Shown piece by piece: positions 35,434-48,419 of a stretch of DNA of 64,000 bases. The notes beneath the pieces are model-generated. The model was not told the origin of the DNA and ran no database searches. It saw nothing but the letters and a program-made list of their open reading frames with translations. Positions within the stretch are counted from its first letter, which is position 1. Each line of letters starts with the position of its first letter. Made by a program: the position numbers and the translations under genes. The stretch covers positions 7,440,001 to 7,504,000 of the forward strand of contig NW_027331831.1 of assembly GCF_033568475.1 (NCBI RefSeq), written 5' to 3'. The stretch comes from Henckelia pumila (lineage: Eukaryota; Streptophyta; Magnoliopsida; Lamiales; Gesneriaceae).

Positions 35434-38400
35434 ATGTCTCAGGTGATTCGATTTTTTTCTCACTTTGATTTTTTTTTCTCCCGAATCAATTTCGTTTAGT
35501 AACATTTTGTTTTGTAGAAACTGTTCGTTTAATCTATTGGTTTTGTGCTAGTTTTCGCCACTAGTTCTGATGAGTTGATTTGGTGTTTCGAATTGTTTAA
35601 ATTTTTTTTTTGTGTGGATAAAATGGCTACGAGAATCTGTGTTGCGAAATTTGCCCATGGCTGCGTTGATTTCTGATAAAAAATAATAATTTTTTTGGTT
35701 ATATTTACAGGTTGATAACAGAAATCCTTCAGCATCTAAGCGAGCCCGAACTGATGGTATAAGTTTTATGTCTTTGATTTGTCATGATTTTGTTTAAGGT
35801 TGTATTGGCGGACCAAAAGTGCCTGTGGAAATCCAAACAAGGCATTTCCAATATGTAGATTAGTCATTAGAGCACCTGAAGTAATTTGAACGGCGTTTAT
35901 AATCTATTTTATTTTTGCATATCATACATGCACATGTTATGTTTATGCTCAGGCAGTGAGCAATTGTCTATGGTGTCTGGAAATTTGGTTCCCTTGTTAT
36001 TAGTTGATATTGTTGTCAAAGAGGAGAAGTCATTATTGGATGGTTTCTCTTGTAGCGAAGTTTCATATGTTATGAATCTCCAATTGTATGTGAGTCGTGA
36101 CATATTTGTTTAGAAATACAATGTTCTAAAAGGCGGTAGGTGGTAGGTGGGCAGTCACCCACCGCCTAATTATCTAATTCTTTTTGTTCATTTCGATATT
36201 TCTCCAATAATTCCTTTTTGTCGAATTCAAACTCAAAGTCCACCTGCGCACGGGTTAATATGTCAAATAATCTTTAATAAAACTTCAAAATTTTGGAAAA
36301 ATAAAAATATGCTATGCATTAATCTAGGCAGCCGATTAATATAGCAACACTCAGAGGCATCAACGGTCTCAAAGGCGAAGCGGTGGGCAACCGCCTAGCC
36401 GGTTCCTTTTAGAATACTAAGAAATCTCAAAACAATTGTGAGCTGTCTGGCCAGCGTTGTCTTTTGTACAATTGAGACTCTAATGTTTGAATATATGCAT
36501 GTGAGCGAGCGTAATTACTTTCTTATTCTTTGGTGGCTAACATCTACCTGTCTGAAATTTACCTTGGTTTTTTAAATGGTATCGATATAATATTCTTTGG
36601 TGGCTAATCTACCTGTCTGAAATTTACCTTGGTTTTTTAAATGGTATCGATTTAAACCCATGTAAGATTATTACCTTTAGGATAGTGTTGTGTCAATTAC
36701 AACTAAATTATCTCAAAATCTATTTTTGTATCTCTGATGTGTAGTATTAGCCTTGTTGAGTAGCTGGACTAAATTTTCAGGAATGTTACAAATGATTCTG
36801 GTACTCATCAGAGCCTGTTGTGTTTTTAGGTGGCCGGAGGGAAGATGATTGGACCTGTCCTAGCTGTGGCAATGTGAATTTCTCGTTCAGAACAACTTGT
36901 AATATGCGTAACTGCACCCAGCCTAGGCCAGCTGATCACCACGCTGTAAGAACTGCATATCTGAAAGGAATCTGTGATCATATGTGTGCAGGAAGAAGAG
37001 ATGATTGTCTTAGTACCATAAATTTTAGTTGATTTTTCCGTCTGGTGCACTACTTCGTACTGTTTTCTTCTTGTATCACAGCTGTATTTGGCCTTGAATT
37101 TTTTTTATTACAAAAACGTGAACACCTTCATGTTACCCCCCTCCTTTTTACCAAGAGAATAAATTCTCGTCAAATCTTTCAGTACTCTACTTCTCCGCCT
37201 GAAACAGGGTGTGCATGCAAAATAACATCGATTATTTTAGATATTCTTTCAGGCCCACATAATATCATGAACAAAATAGCTTTTTCACTATGGATTCGGT
37301 CTATGTATCTGTTGTTGCGGGGGCCAGTTTTACTCTTTTGAATTTGATTGCTTTCACTGTATCTGTAAACTTTTGTTGCCTTTATATTATTTACTTATGG
37401 AAGTATCTGTTTCAGAAATCTGCTGTCAAGCCAATGCAAGTACCTCAGGGATACTCATCTGCTGCACCCTATGTGGGCTCTGGCACACCCTCAATGTATA
37501 TGGGTCTATCACCTTATGGTTCTTCTATGTTCAATGGACCATCTATGCCTCCTTATGATGTTCCATTTTCTGGGGGCTCGGCATATCATTACAACTATGG
37601 CAGTCGTCTGTCTGGTGGCAGCCCATATCGACCCTTGCATTTATCTGCCCCCCCTCCATACACTAGTGGATCATTGATGGGAAATGGTAATCTGTTTTTT
37701 TATCGGCATCCTTGTAAATTTGATAGCAACCATGATTGTATCCTCATGTGCTTGTTGTGGATTTGTTGCCCTTTTCCTTTATTTCCTTGTATTATCATGC
37801 AGTAATAGCATTCTTTGATGATTGGTGTCCTAATCATTCTCCAGGTGGAATGTATGGCGTGCCTCCGCTGATGGACCGATATGGTTTGGCTTTACCTATG
37901 AGCCCTGCCATGGTAATTTATGTTTTTGAACCATCTCTTTTACTTCTATCTACAAAAGTTATCAAGGGTTTATTATGCGACACGTGTCTGGCTAGTTTGG
38001 GCATTGGTAGACGCCTTCTATTAATAGCCATGTTGTATCGAGATCTCTCATTATGATGGTTAATAAGAGGCATGCTGGATGGTGATTTTTGTTCTGATTA
38101 CCTGTTTCCTTCCTGGGTAAAAAAACCAGTGATAATACTTGTATTTTGGAAACTAAACTTTGGGATAATGATCTGTTGTAGGGGCCTAGACCTGGGTATT
38201 TCCCTGAAGATAGCTCTCAAAGGAAACCTAGTGGTATGAGATGCTCCTTGTAAATCTTGAATCTGGTTTCTGAATTAATTTTGTATTCATTTAATAACCA
38301 CATGTTTTTTTATCATCTTAGATGGAACTCGTGACAGTGACTGGGCTTGCCCAAAATGTGGCAATGTCAATTTTTCGTTTAGATTGGTTTGCAACATGAG

Positions 38401-39158
38401 GAAGTGCAACACACCTAAACCTGGACAGGTTGAATTCCTACCTTTTGTCGCATGCTACCCATGAATGTTTGTCGTATCACCTGTTAACCTTTGAATTGCA
38501 TATGTTGATACTAGAATTAGTTATCTTTTGAGTTTTGACAGGATTGGATTTATATGAATTTTTGTTCTTATTTGTATTTTTTTGGTTTCGAAAGTAACTT
38601 GGGAATTCCTTTATGCAGGGTACCAAATATAACAAAAATGCAAGTATGTATAGCATAGTTTTCCCTTTGTTCAATAAATCCAAAATAATGATTATAATAG
38701 TAATGGTAAGTAATGATTCTGTTACCCTTATGTATTGGTTAATTTTGCGATTTAGAACAAGATATGCCTGAAGGAAGTTGGAAATGCGAAAAATGCAACA
38801 ACATAAACTATCCATTCAGAAGCAAGTGTAACAGACAGAATTGTGGAGCTGATAAACCCTCCGATACAGTGAACTCCCCGCCCGAGGTAGCTGGTTCAGA
38901 TGATCAGGTCTGTCGTGCGCTATGTCTAATGTGTATGACTGCTCCTTCAAAATTGCTTGTTTCATCTAGTACTCTCCAGACATGTATCAAATTCGGAAAC
39001 CACTCAGAGTGGCAATTTACACGCGAACACTACTTTTGTTGGCAGCTCTTGCTGAATTTTTATCTCCGGTTTATTTTGGTTCTTAAGTGTTTACTTGTAC
39101 ATTTTAGTTTGTTTTGTGTCCTTTCATCAATTAACTAAAGTTGTCTACTTTCCAGTGA
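35434..39158 (+). CDS. RanBP2-type zinc finger protein with three fingers (At2g17975-like)
   Basis: Ten exons: 35434-35442, 35711-35756, 36830-36945, 37416-37686, 37845-37912, 38182-38233, 38322-38428, 38619-38643, 38756-38907 and 39156 onward, where TGA is the first codon of the last exon. All introns are GT-AG and the product is 282 residues. It starts MSQVDNRNPSASKRARTDGG. Fingers of the form W-x-C-x2-C-G/N-N-V/I-N-x6-C-x4-C lie at about 26-47 (WTCPSCGNVNFSFRTTCNMRNC in pieces), 195-216 and 240-261. Between fingers 1 and 2 is a Gly/Pro/Ser/Tyr-rich linker (YMGLSPYGSSMFNG, PPYDVPFSGGSAYHYNY). RanBP2-type fingers with this N-W-C pattern bind single-stranded RNA in other proteins; plant members are thought to act in RNA handling, though the role of this one is not shown. 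The match in ends, linker and spacing to the Arabidopsis protein (from memory) is strong. Confidence 0.92.
36124..36414. mobile_element. Putative MITE within intron 2 of the zinc-finger gene
   Basis: TTCTAAAAGGCGG at the left is mirrored by CCTTTTAGAA at the right, with inner blocks 'acccaccgcctaa' and 'cggtgggcaaccgcctag' forming a further imperfect inverted repeat. No clear target duplication. Confidence 0.45.
36525..36653. repeat. 67-bp tandem duplication in intron 2
   Basis: ATTCTTTGGTGGCTAA and the following 50 bases occur twice in direct succession (unit 1 36525-36591, unit 2 from 36592). The units differ by a 2-bp gap and are otherwise nearly identical. Confidence 0.93.
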
Positions 39159-41033
39159 GTACTAGGCATGTTGAGAAGGTCCAGAGTTGTCGTCCAGCGT
39201 TGCTCAGTATGGGTGTCTGAAAGTCAGTCATGTCATCTTCCTGTTGCAGCGGTTGTCAAGTTACCATGCCTTCTCCCAATTCGTGTCAAATTGTGTATTA
39301 ATTCTAATGAATCCTAAGGTCTATATCCTTGTGAAGTTGCAACATGTGTCTGCAAGATTGTCTTTGCTAGATTTACATATCGGTTGCCATTCTCTAGAAT
39401 TGCGTATTTAGTTTATGAAGACATGCATTTTCAGCTATATTCTGTTGGCCAATTCGGTTTGAATAGTCTCTGTTTTGTTGAAGAGTTCTTTGTTCTAGAA
39501 ACAGGTCCCATCAAAGTCTTCTATAATTTTAACCAGGCCTTTCTTGTCGAGTGAAAGTTTCATGGCCATTGTATCAACAGCTGGCACTTGTTTGAACCTT
39601 CCATGTTGTCTATCTCAAACTTTTTTTAGCTCTTGTATCTTCGTGGTAGCTTTCTTGGCGTGTTTCCCCAGTTTTCATTCTGAAATGTGAATCGATCCGT
39701 TCCATGAATCGAGCTGGCTGCGCCTTATCTCTCCTTTGATTAGGAGTATAGTGAGAGTACCTCTGTTTCCATAAATAATGGTGTTGTCCAAGTATGAACT
39801 TCGAGCAGAGTTCTCTTTTGTGTCATGGGTGCCACCACTTAAATAGATCAATGCGTATAGGTGATTCAGTAAACTTTCAGGTTTATTTGTTACTTTCATG
39901 CTGGTGTCCTAATGCACGAGGGCTTCTTGAATCATACCTACTTTTTCGTACGTAAGTGAAACTTTTGGGGTGCAAAATTTATCAGTCGACGCACTTCTCG
40001 CTGTGGGGGGTTTAATATGGCCTGGTTTTTGAGGAAAATTTGATTCCTCGATGCATTTTGAATTTGGTACCATCCCATTACTTGATTACGTGGAAAATTT
40101 TGCTTTGTTTTTCAACTAATTTACTATTTGGTATTGGTTGGCAATAAATGCCCATATGGTTTCTCTGTGCCCGCTAACCTCTACTTGTTTTCCCCAACGC
40201 TTGACATGTTTTCCCCAACGCTTGATAAACAAAAATACAAAATTTCCGATTTGAATTTATTAAAAGTTTTGTTCGTGGCTGGTGGTTGTCGCAATACCCT
40301 GCATGTGAATTAAAGTCGGCTTGGCTGTATTATATTAAAGCTGGTGGAACTACCAATGTACTTGAAAGAGGAGGCCCCATTTGTTCAAAATTTTTCCCTT
40401 GCCGACATAAGCTTGATGTGTATCATACATTTATATGCCATCGTTTTTAAATTTATGGTATGGGACGCGATAGTGATTGAAATGGAAGAAGACAGGAAAG
40501 CGCAGCAGGCGTACACGTGAGAATTCATCTGTTTATTCAGTTTATTTGTAAGATATTTAATGTGGCTTAGTGTATCCGGTGTATGTTGAAAATTTTTACA
40601 GGTGGGGGTCTTCCATGATATCTTGTAAAATCACTGACATTATATTAATTTATTCCCTGAAGAGATATGAGCTTCATTCCAAGTAAATAACATTTTTAGG
40701 AGTATCTATAACACAGCTTCTCTCGCAAATTTTTTCTTCATTTTTCTTTAAAATGTATGTTAAAAAGTGAATGGCATTCTAGAGAGGAGCGGTAAATCAA
40801 GCCTTTCTCTGCTTGTAATGTAACAAGACGCGGGTTGTCTAATACAATAAAAATATTAAAAACAGAAGTCTGTTGGAATCAAACTGCTAAAGAATATGAG
40901 GCGCGAATTCCAGATGATAAAGTAAGGAACAATCCCTACAGTCGCAATTTGTTCAAGACTAACAGAGAAGCCGTAATTTAAATTCTACGGGAGGCGATGA
41001 AAAGGTTGCGATGCTTGAATATGCTGCTACCCA
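39159..41033. other. Convergent intergenic region: 3' ends of the zinc-finger and SBP-box genes
   Basis: The zinc-finger gene's 3' untranslated region probably extends several hundred bases past 39158, and that of the SBP-box gene (minus) lies left of 41034. A short tandem duplication (TTTTCCCCAACGCTTGA twice near 40188-40224) is present. No further exon was recognised. Confidence 0.5.
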
Positions 41034-42530
41034 TCAGTTCAAAACATTCGGGTAGAAGTCGGCTTCATACGGAGATCTGAAAACGGGGAATTCCTGAAAG
41101 TAGTTGGCGGGCACACGAGGATGCAGTCCGGTCATCCAGAATTCTGAAGAAGGGAGAGGCAAGGCTTCTGGTTCACCTGAACCCCACGAATTGCTTGACA
41201 GAAGAGAGAGAGCATGATGATATTCCGGTGCAGCATCTGTGTGGGAAGTGATCTTGGAACCTGAATTATTGAAACTGCATAAATTATGTGAACATCATTC
41301 ATTATAGTCTGGCCCGTGAAACAGGAAAACCAACCTGAATTCAAAAACCCTGAAGTGGAATTCTTGGGGGCGCTACCGTGTAGAGCATCAGTGCCTCCGT
41401 CTCCAAGAGACTTGGAAGCATATCCTTTAGTGATGGTGAACTCCGAGCTATCCCCCATGGAATTTGCAGGGATTCTAGGATTAATAAATGGGGCACTGTT
41501 CAGTAGAAAACTTACCTGTTGCCTTCTGTCTGTGCCTGGAAATCGAAATCAAACAGAACCCTATTAATTGAGCAAATTTTTGACAGAATTCAAAACATAA
41601 AGTTTTAAGTACACCATTACCATGAAACGGGGATGAGAGCCTAGCTGAATCAAATCGGACGGTTTCGTGCTGTGGCTTGCGGCGCCTAGCGTTATGATCA
41701 GAAAGCCTTCTTCGACAACTGCGTTTCTTTTCATCAAATTCAGACAAACTATGGAACCTGCAAACAGAAACAAGAATTCTACACTTTAAAAAATCTTCCC
41801 ACATTCGCTACACAAAACATGTGCAAGAAACTGACGAGAGACATTTTGGGATATGGAAGTTATTGTACCTGCTACACTGCTGGCAAAATCGACGTTCATG
41901 GCCTCCAACATAAACCTTAGGGCATTTGGAATGGCTTTCACAAACCCTATGCTTTTGGTGATATTCTTTAGCCATCGAGAGATCAAGATTGCAGTCCTCG
42001 ACTTGACAACGCGGTATTGGAGCATTCTGGCCAGAAAATTTAGTTTTCTTGGGTATGGCTTTATTACTGGATGGAGAAGGCATCGAAGATAAGGATGCGA
42101 TCTTACCATTTCCTCCACCTCCACTATTCTCAAAATAAGTCCGTTTTCCGAGTTTCAGACCAATCAAAGGTTCCACAGAGCCAACTGTAGCTCCCATAGG
42201 TGGAGAAATCCCAGAAACCCCGGCTACTTTCATTTCCATTTTCTGGCTAAAGTTTCCATTAGAACAATCAAATTTCATGAACCTGAAGCTATCCTTCGTA
42301 GAAGAGTCGGTAGAAGCAGATGCGGAGCTCTTTGCTGAGGATCCATGACCACCATCAGAGCCAGATGCAACACTATTCCCCCCGCCCCATGAGAGATTGA
42401 ATGATCCAGCATCGATTTCTCCATCATCAACAATCATCCAATCTGCTAATTGGAGCTTCTTGGGACTGTCAATTGGTTTCGAACAAAAAGCAGCAAAGTT
42501 CTCGCAATCCCACTTAGTATTCCAATCCAT
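41034..42530 (-). CDS. SBP-box transcription factor (SPL family, miR156-targeted)
   Basis: Exons 42530-41869, 41757-41621, 41535-41335 and 41260-41034, all GT-AG, give 408 residues. The N-terminus MDWNTKWDCENFAAF and the motif EPLIGLKLGKRTYFE are typical of SPL proteins. The SBP domain lies at about 173-249: zinc site 1 begins CQVEDC and includes YHQKHRVC; zinc site 2 is in [22 protein letters not shown]; the nuclear localisation signal is KRSCRRRLSDHNARRRK. The SBP domain is split after CQQCS by the family's usual intron. SPL proteins bind GTAC-core DNA and control phase change and development. I chose the ATG at 42530 (context GAGATGG) over the in-frame ATG at 42548 because homologues start MDWN and the context is stronger. 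A four-codon upstream open frame (ATGTACAAGAAGTAA) lies in the leader near 42574. Architecture resembles the SPL2/10/11-like group; exact orthology is not resolved. Confidence 0.93.
41196..41215 (-). promoter_or_regulatory. miR156/157 target site in the SBP-box coding sequence
   Basis: On the minus strand the site reads ATGCTCTCTCTCTTCTGTCA in the last exon and encodes ALSLLS (residues about 350-355). It differs from the canonical target GTGCTCTCTCTCTTCTGTCA only at the first base, opposite the 3' end of the miRNA, where mismatch is tolerated. Confidence 0.95.
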
Positions 42531-44240
42531 CTCAGAACAATAGCTCATCAATCAGTTTACTTCTTGTACATGGAGAGCATTATAAACTGACTCATGATCA
42601 GAGAATGAAAATTAGAGCACGATCAGAAAATGCTCAAAAAGTATGAGACAAAGCAATAATTCGCATAACTAACACGACACTGAGATACAATATTTTTGGA
42701 AGCATGACTTATTAAAAAGGAGATTCAAGAAATTATCAGGTAACTTTTACTCTCGAAACACACGATTTAACGGATAAGTAGCAAGAAAAATCAACACTCA
42801 CCATACATAAAACCACAGGTTCTATTAAACACCATCATAATCAAACAAAAATCAACTAACAAATTCCACAATTCAAAGTGACCAAATAAATAAATAACTC
42901 CAGAATCGATGGAATGCAAAAATACTCCAGCCACCTTCTCTCTGTTTGTTTGTATATGTGTGTGTGTGTGTGTGTCGCTGATGGCATACCTTATCATTTA
43001 AAGCAGAGCATTTCTTGTTTTGATAATAGGTACGCCAAATGAAATAATGCTTGAAAGTTGGGAAAGAATTTTACCATTCACTGTGTATCAAGTAACATCT
43101 TATATACAGTAAAGGAACTGTGTCATTCTTTCTAGCACGAGAGCGATTGATTAAGACCCACCAAAACCACAGAAGAATAGAAAAAAAAAAATAAATAACG
43201 AAGAAGCTTATCTTCGTCCATTAAAGTAATCAAAAAAGATGAAACTATGAGTCCAACAACATACGTCAAAGTCCCCCCCACCACTAAATCTGATTAACAG
43301 TTAAATACAAAGAAAATAAATGGCTAAAAAACAAGGTGTTTGTCTATAACATTAATTAACTCACTTAATAAGAAAGATATATACCAATAAAATAAAAATG
43401 GTCCCCCCACCTAGGGTTTGTTAGTGGAATCAGGCAACCTAAAAATAGAAGGAAAAGCTTTTCAGTTCCACGCAGAATGTCTTTTCGGAACGATAAACAA
43501 AACAAAAACACCATTAAAGGACACCGTTGCCACAAAACCCACAAGCTCAACTACGTGGAAACACCTCAGACACCACCATCACCACCAAAAACAGAAAAAC
43601 AAAAAATAAAATCCAAAGAACAAATTTTTCCCCTTTTCACAGAAAACCCTTCATTAAGAACCGAATTTATCTCCATCCTCGAAAAAAAACAAAACCATTT
43701 CATTTCCCCATTATCATCACGGCAACAGAGGGGTTAGTTAATCGGCTGTACACGAATATAAAAAGCGAACAGACAGATTAAACGAAAAGGAGAAGAGAAT
43801 TTTTACCCGATAAGGTATGGGAATGGATTAGAATAATAAAAAAAAAATTAAAAAAAGGGAAGCGAGAACCAAAATCTGCGAAGGCAAGGGGAAAAGGAGA
43901 ATGTGCAAAATGATTTGCTTTACCAAATGAAGAAAGTGAGAGTGAGTGAAAATATAATGCGAGTGAGGGTGTGAGCTGTGTTTTTACTGTGGGGACCATT
44001 TCATATTAATTAATAACAATAAAGAACATGTCTTGTTATTTTGACACACACATAAATATTCAATTATAATAACAAATTTATTCATCATAATAAATTCTCT
44101 TTAAAAATCCACACTGAACCCGTATTTTAATATTTTTTATCCAGTAAAATAAAACCCAATTTGTAAATATTAGTTGATTACATTTTTTTTTTTACTATTT
44201 TCATGTTAAAGTATTAATTTTATTTAAAAACTATTATTTA
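42531..44240. other. Leader, probable 5' UTR intron and promoter of the SBP-box gene
   Basis: Minus-strand upstream region. A (GT)n run lies at about 42956-42975 and CT/GA-rich sequence at 43900-43960 may mark the transcription start area. A leader intron is likely for this family, but its sites cannot be fixed here. No other gene was seen. Confidence 0.5.
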
Positions 44241-44429
44241 TGTTATAAATTTTGTGGAGAAAAATGAGAAAGAAAATCAAAGACTACAGAAATACAATAG
44301 AGAAAAAGATGAGTGGAATCAATTAATTCTCATTTCAACTATACACCTCTATTTATAGGGTAGAGGAAATGTTACACAAAAAGAATTATACAATCAAACC
44401 AATCACCTAAATATCATCTATATATAACA
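44241..44429 (-). repeat. 3' LTR of the copia element
   Basis: 189 bp. A TATA motif (CTATAAATAGAGG on the minus strand) is shared with the partner. Confidence 0.93.
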
Positions 44430-47400
44430 CTCCCCCTTAGATGATTGGTGGAGATTCTAATGTTGCCTCGTTAAAATCTTGTCAGTAAAACCCAGTGAAA
44501 AAAACCTGAACGAAGGAAAAAAAGTACAACATTTGATACTTCCCCTGATTTCAATCACCGAATGTCCTTTGATTGATGCATCTCTATCTTGTGCACCAAT
44601 TTCTTGAATATTGATGTTGGTAATGCTTTTGTGAATAAATCAGCTACATTGTCATTGGAGCGAATTTGTTAGACATCGATATCACCTTTCTTTTGAATTT
44701 CATGCATGTAGAAGAACTTTGGCGAAATATGTTTCGTTCGATCGTCTTTAATATATCCTTTCTTTAATTGTGCAATGCAAGCAATATTTATCTTCGAATA
44801 TAGTCGTCAGAATATCTCTCGTTGTTGGTAGTCCACATGATTCTTGAATATGTTGTGTTGCGGACCTCAACCACACACATTCTCGGCTTGCTTCATGCAT
44901 TGCAATGATCTCTGAGTGATTTGATGATGTCACTGTTAAATTTTGCTTTGTCGACTTCCATGATATAGTAGTGCCCCCTCGTGTAAACACATAACCTGTT
45001 TGGGATTTGGCTTTATGTGGATCTGAGAGATAACCTGCATCTGCATATCCTAATAAAGAAAAATTTGATTTTTTCGAATAAAACAAACATATGTCAGTTG
45101 TACCACGAAGGTAACGAAAAATGTATTTTACACCATTCCAATATCTTCGGGTTGAAGAAGAACTATATCTCGCTAGAAGGTTAACAAAAAAAGATATATC
45201 TGATCGGGTACAATTTGCAAGATATGATAATGCACCAATTGCACTCAGATATGGTACTTTTGGACCAATGATATTATCTCCATCTTCAAGTGGACTAAAA
45301 GGATCTTTCTTAGTGTCAAGTGATCTAACAACCATTGGTGATGCTAATGGATGTGCTTTATCCATGTAAAATCGTTTTAATATTTTTTATGCGTATGAGG
45401 ATTGATGAACAAATATTCCTTCTTGTAAATGTTCAATTTTCAAGCAAAGACAAAATTTTGTCTTTCTCAAATCTTTCATCTCAAATTCACTTTTTAAATA
45501 ATTTGCAGTTTTGGTATGTTCTTTGGGAGTTCCTATGAGATTTAGATCATCCACATATACTGCCACGATTGCAAAACCTTCATCCGTATTTTTCGTAAAA
45601 ACGCATGGACAAATAGCATCGTTTGTGTAACCTTCTTGTAATAAATACTCACTAAGGCGATTGTACAACATGCGCCTGGATTTTTTTAATCCATATAATG
45701 ACTTTTGCAGTTTTATTGAGAACATGGTCTTAGGGATTGTATCACTTGCTTCTGATGGCTTAAATCCTTCAGGGATTTTCATGTATATGTCGTTATCAAG
45801 TGAACCATATAAATATGCAGTAACCACATCCATAAGTCGCATGTCCAATTTTTCTGATACAACCAAGCTAATCAAGAATCGAAAAGTGGTGCCATCCATT
45901 ACAGGTGAGTAAGTTTCCTCATAGTCAATTCCAGGTCTCTGAGAGAAACCTTGGGCTACAAGTCTGGCTTTATATCTTACAATTTCGCCATTTTCATTTC
46001 TTTTTCGTACGAACACCCATTTGTATCCTACAGGGATTATATTTTTAGGTGTTTGAACTAAGGGCCCAAACACTTTACGTTTCTCTAAAGAATCTAATTC
46101 AGTTTGTATAGCTGCCTTCCACTTTGGCCAATCATTTCTTTGTTGGCAATTTTTAACAGATTGTTGTTCGGGATCATCATTGCCTTGCATAATATCAAGG
46201 ACTGCGTTTAAAGTGAAAACATCATCGATGTTTGTATTACTTCGATCCCATATTTTACGAGATATCAAATAATTTGTCGAAATCTCAATATTTTCATGTG
46301 ATTGTGATTCTTCATGAATCATGTTTTCCACATCTGTTTCATTTATTTCTCTTGTTGTATCATGTAAAGTTGCTTATTCTGGAGCTGTAACTGCGTCTTT
46401 ATCTTGCATATTTCTTTTTCTAGGTACTGTATCCTTCGAACCAATTGGTCGACCACGCTTCTGGCGTATTTTAGATTCGTTTGCGGGTAAAGTATTACAT
46501 GATCCTACATGGACATCAATCTTTACTGGAGTATTCTCTACTTGTGTGTATGATTTTGTCACATTTTTTGTATTAACAAAAGCATCGGGTAATTGATTTG
46601 CAATTCTTGGCAAATGAATAATTCTTTCAATTTCTTGCTCACATTGATTGTTTCGAGGATCATAATGAGATAATATTTTCTCATTCCAACAAATTTTTCG
46701 TTGTTCCTCAGGATACAACTTTGCTCCCCCTAGAGTTGGAAAATCAGTTTCATCAAAGTGGCAGTCTGCAAATCTTGCAGTAAATAAATCATCTGTTAAA
46801 GGCTCCAAATATCTAATGATAGATGGTGAATCATATCCCACGTAAATTCTAATTCTACGTTGTGGACCAATTTGGTCCGTTGTGTAGGTGGAATAGGGAC
46901 TTGTACCGCACAACCAAATACTCGAAAATGAGAAACTTCAGGTTCTTGACCATATGCAAGTTGCAAAGGTGAGTATTGGTGGTAATTAGTTGGTCTCACA
47001 CGAATCAATGATGCAACGTGTATTATAGCATGACCCCAAGCTGCAGATGGTAGTTTTGTTTTCATGAGTAGCGGTCTAGCAATCAATTGAAATCGTTTAA
47101 TAAATGATTCTGCAAGACAACTGAATGCTCAACTGAAATCCCGATCGACATACAAAATTCATCAAATGCTTGTGATTTGAATTCAACAGCATTATCAAGA
47201 CGAATTGCCTTGATTGAGTGATCAGGAAACTGAGCTTGTAATTTAATTATTTGCCCAAGTAATATAGAAAAAGCTATATTTCGAGATGCTAACAAACTAA
47301 CATGTGACCACCTAGTTGAGACATCAATCAATGCCATGAAGTATCAAAATGGCCCACATGATGGGTGTATAGGCCCACAAATATCCCCATGAATTCTTTG

Positions 47401-48419
47401 TAAGAAGGTTAAAATTTCAATATCAACCTTTGTTGGGGAAAGTCTTATAATTAATTTTTCTTGTAAACAAGCCACACATGAAAAATCATCATGTAAGAGA
47501 ATCTTCTGGTTCTTTAAGGGATGTCCACGAGAATTATTTATTATTCTTCACATCATTGAACTCCCAGGGTGACCAAGTCGGTCGTGCCATAATACAAAAT
47601 CTTTCTTGTCAACAAACTTGTTGTTTGTGACTGTATTTGCTTCAATTGATTTTATTATTGTGTAATACATCCCAGAGGGAAGTACACATAATCTTTCTTT
47701 TATCTTCTTTTGGCTAGATATAATGGATGTAATGCAAAGATATTCAAAATTATTTGCATTCAATGTTTCAATATGATATCCATTTTGGCGGATATCTTTA
47801 AAGCTAAGAAAATTTCTACTGGATTTGCTTGCATATAGTGCATTTTCAATATACAGGCTTGTCTCATTTGGTAAAATGACTTTTGCCTTACCATGAACTT
47901 CAATAATTTTTTATGCACCCGAGATATTTATAACATTATTTTCAGCTAATGTTAATTCCAAAAAATACCTTTTGTTTTGAAGGATGGTGTGTGTTGTACC
48001 ACTATCAGCTAGACATTCATCATGATATTTCTTCATTAATCTAAAAATAAATGTATAATTTAGATAAGTTATAGCTCAAAGATAATTACATCCAAGACAT
48101 ATATAATTTAATTATGCAACAAAATAATATAACTTATATAATTATTTTTATGAAGGATGTGAATATCTAAAAGATTAAATAATGATCTACCCAAAAAAAT
48201 AATAAGTTAAATTTATCTAAGGTATAAATCATGATTTGTGCAAAAAAAATATAAATAAACATGGTATCATGTAGAATATGAAAATATATATAAACTTGTC
48301 ATGTTGCTATAGTTATTAATCCATCAAATATAATATATTAGCAACTTGTTAAATCAAAAAATTTAAGAATGCAAATAATAAGAAAGCATGTCAAGATATG
48401 ATGAGGAAATTTAAATTAA

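Noticed and set aside
41516-41535. A 20-nt exon followed by a 20-nt intron in the SBP-box gene
   Set aside because: GTAAGT...AACAG is too short for a plant intron, and reading through it gives VSFLLNSAP, which matches the conserved family sequence; it is one exon of 201 bp.
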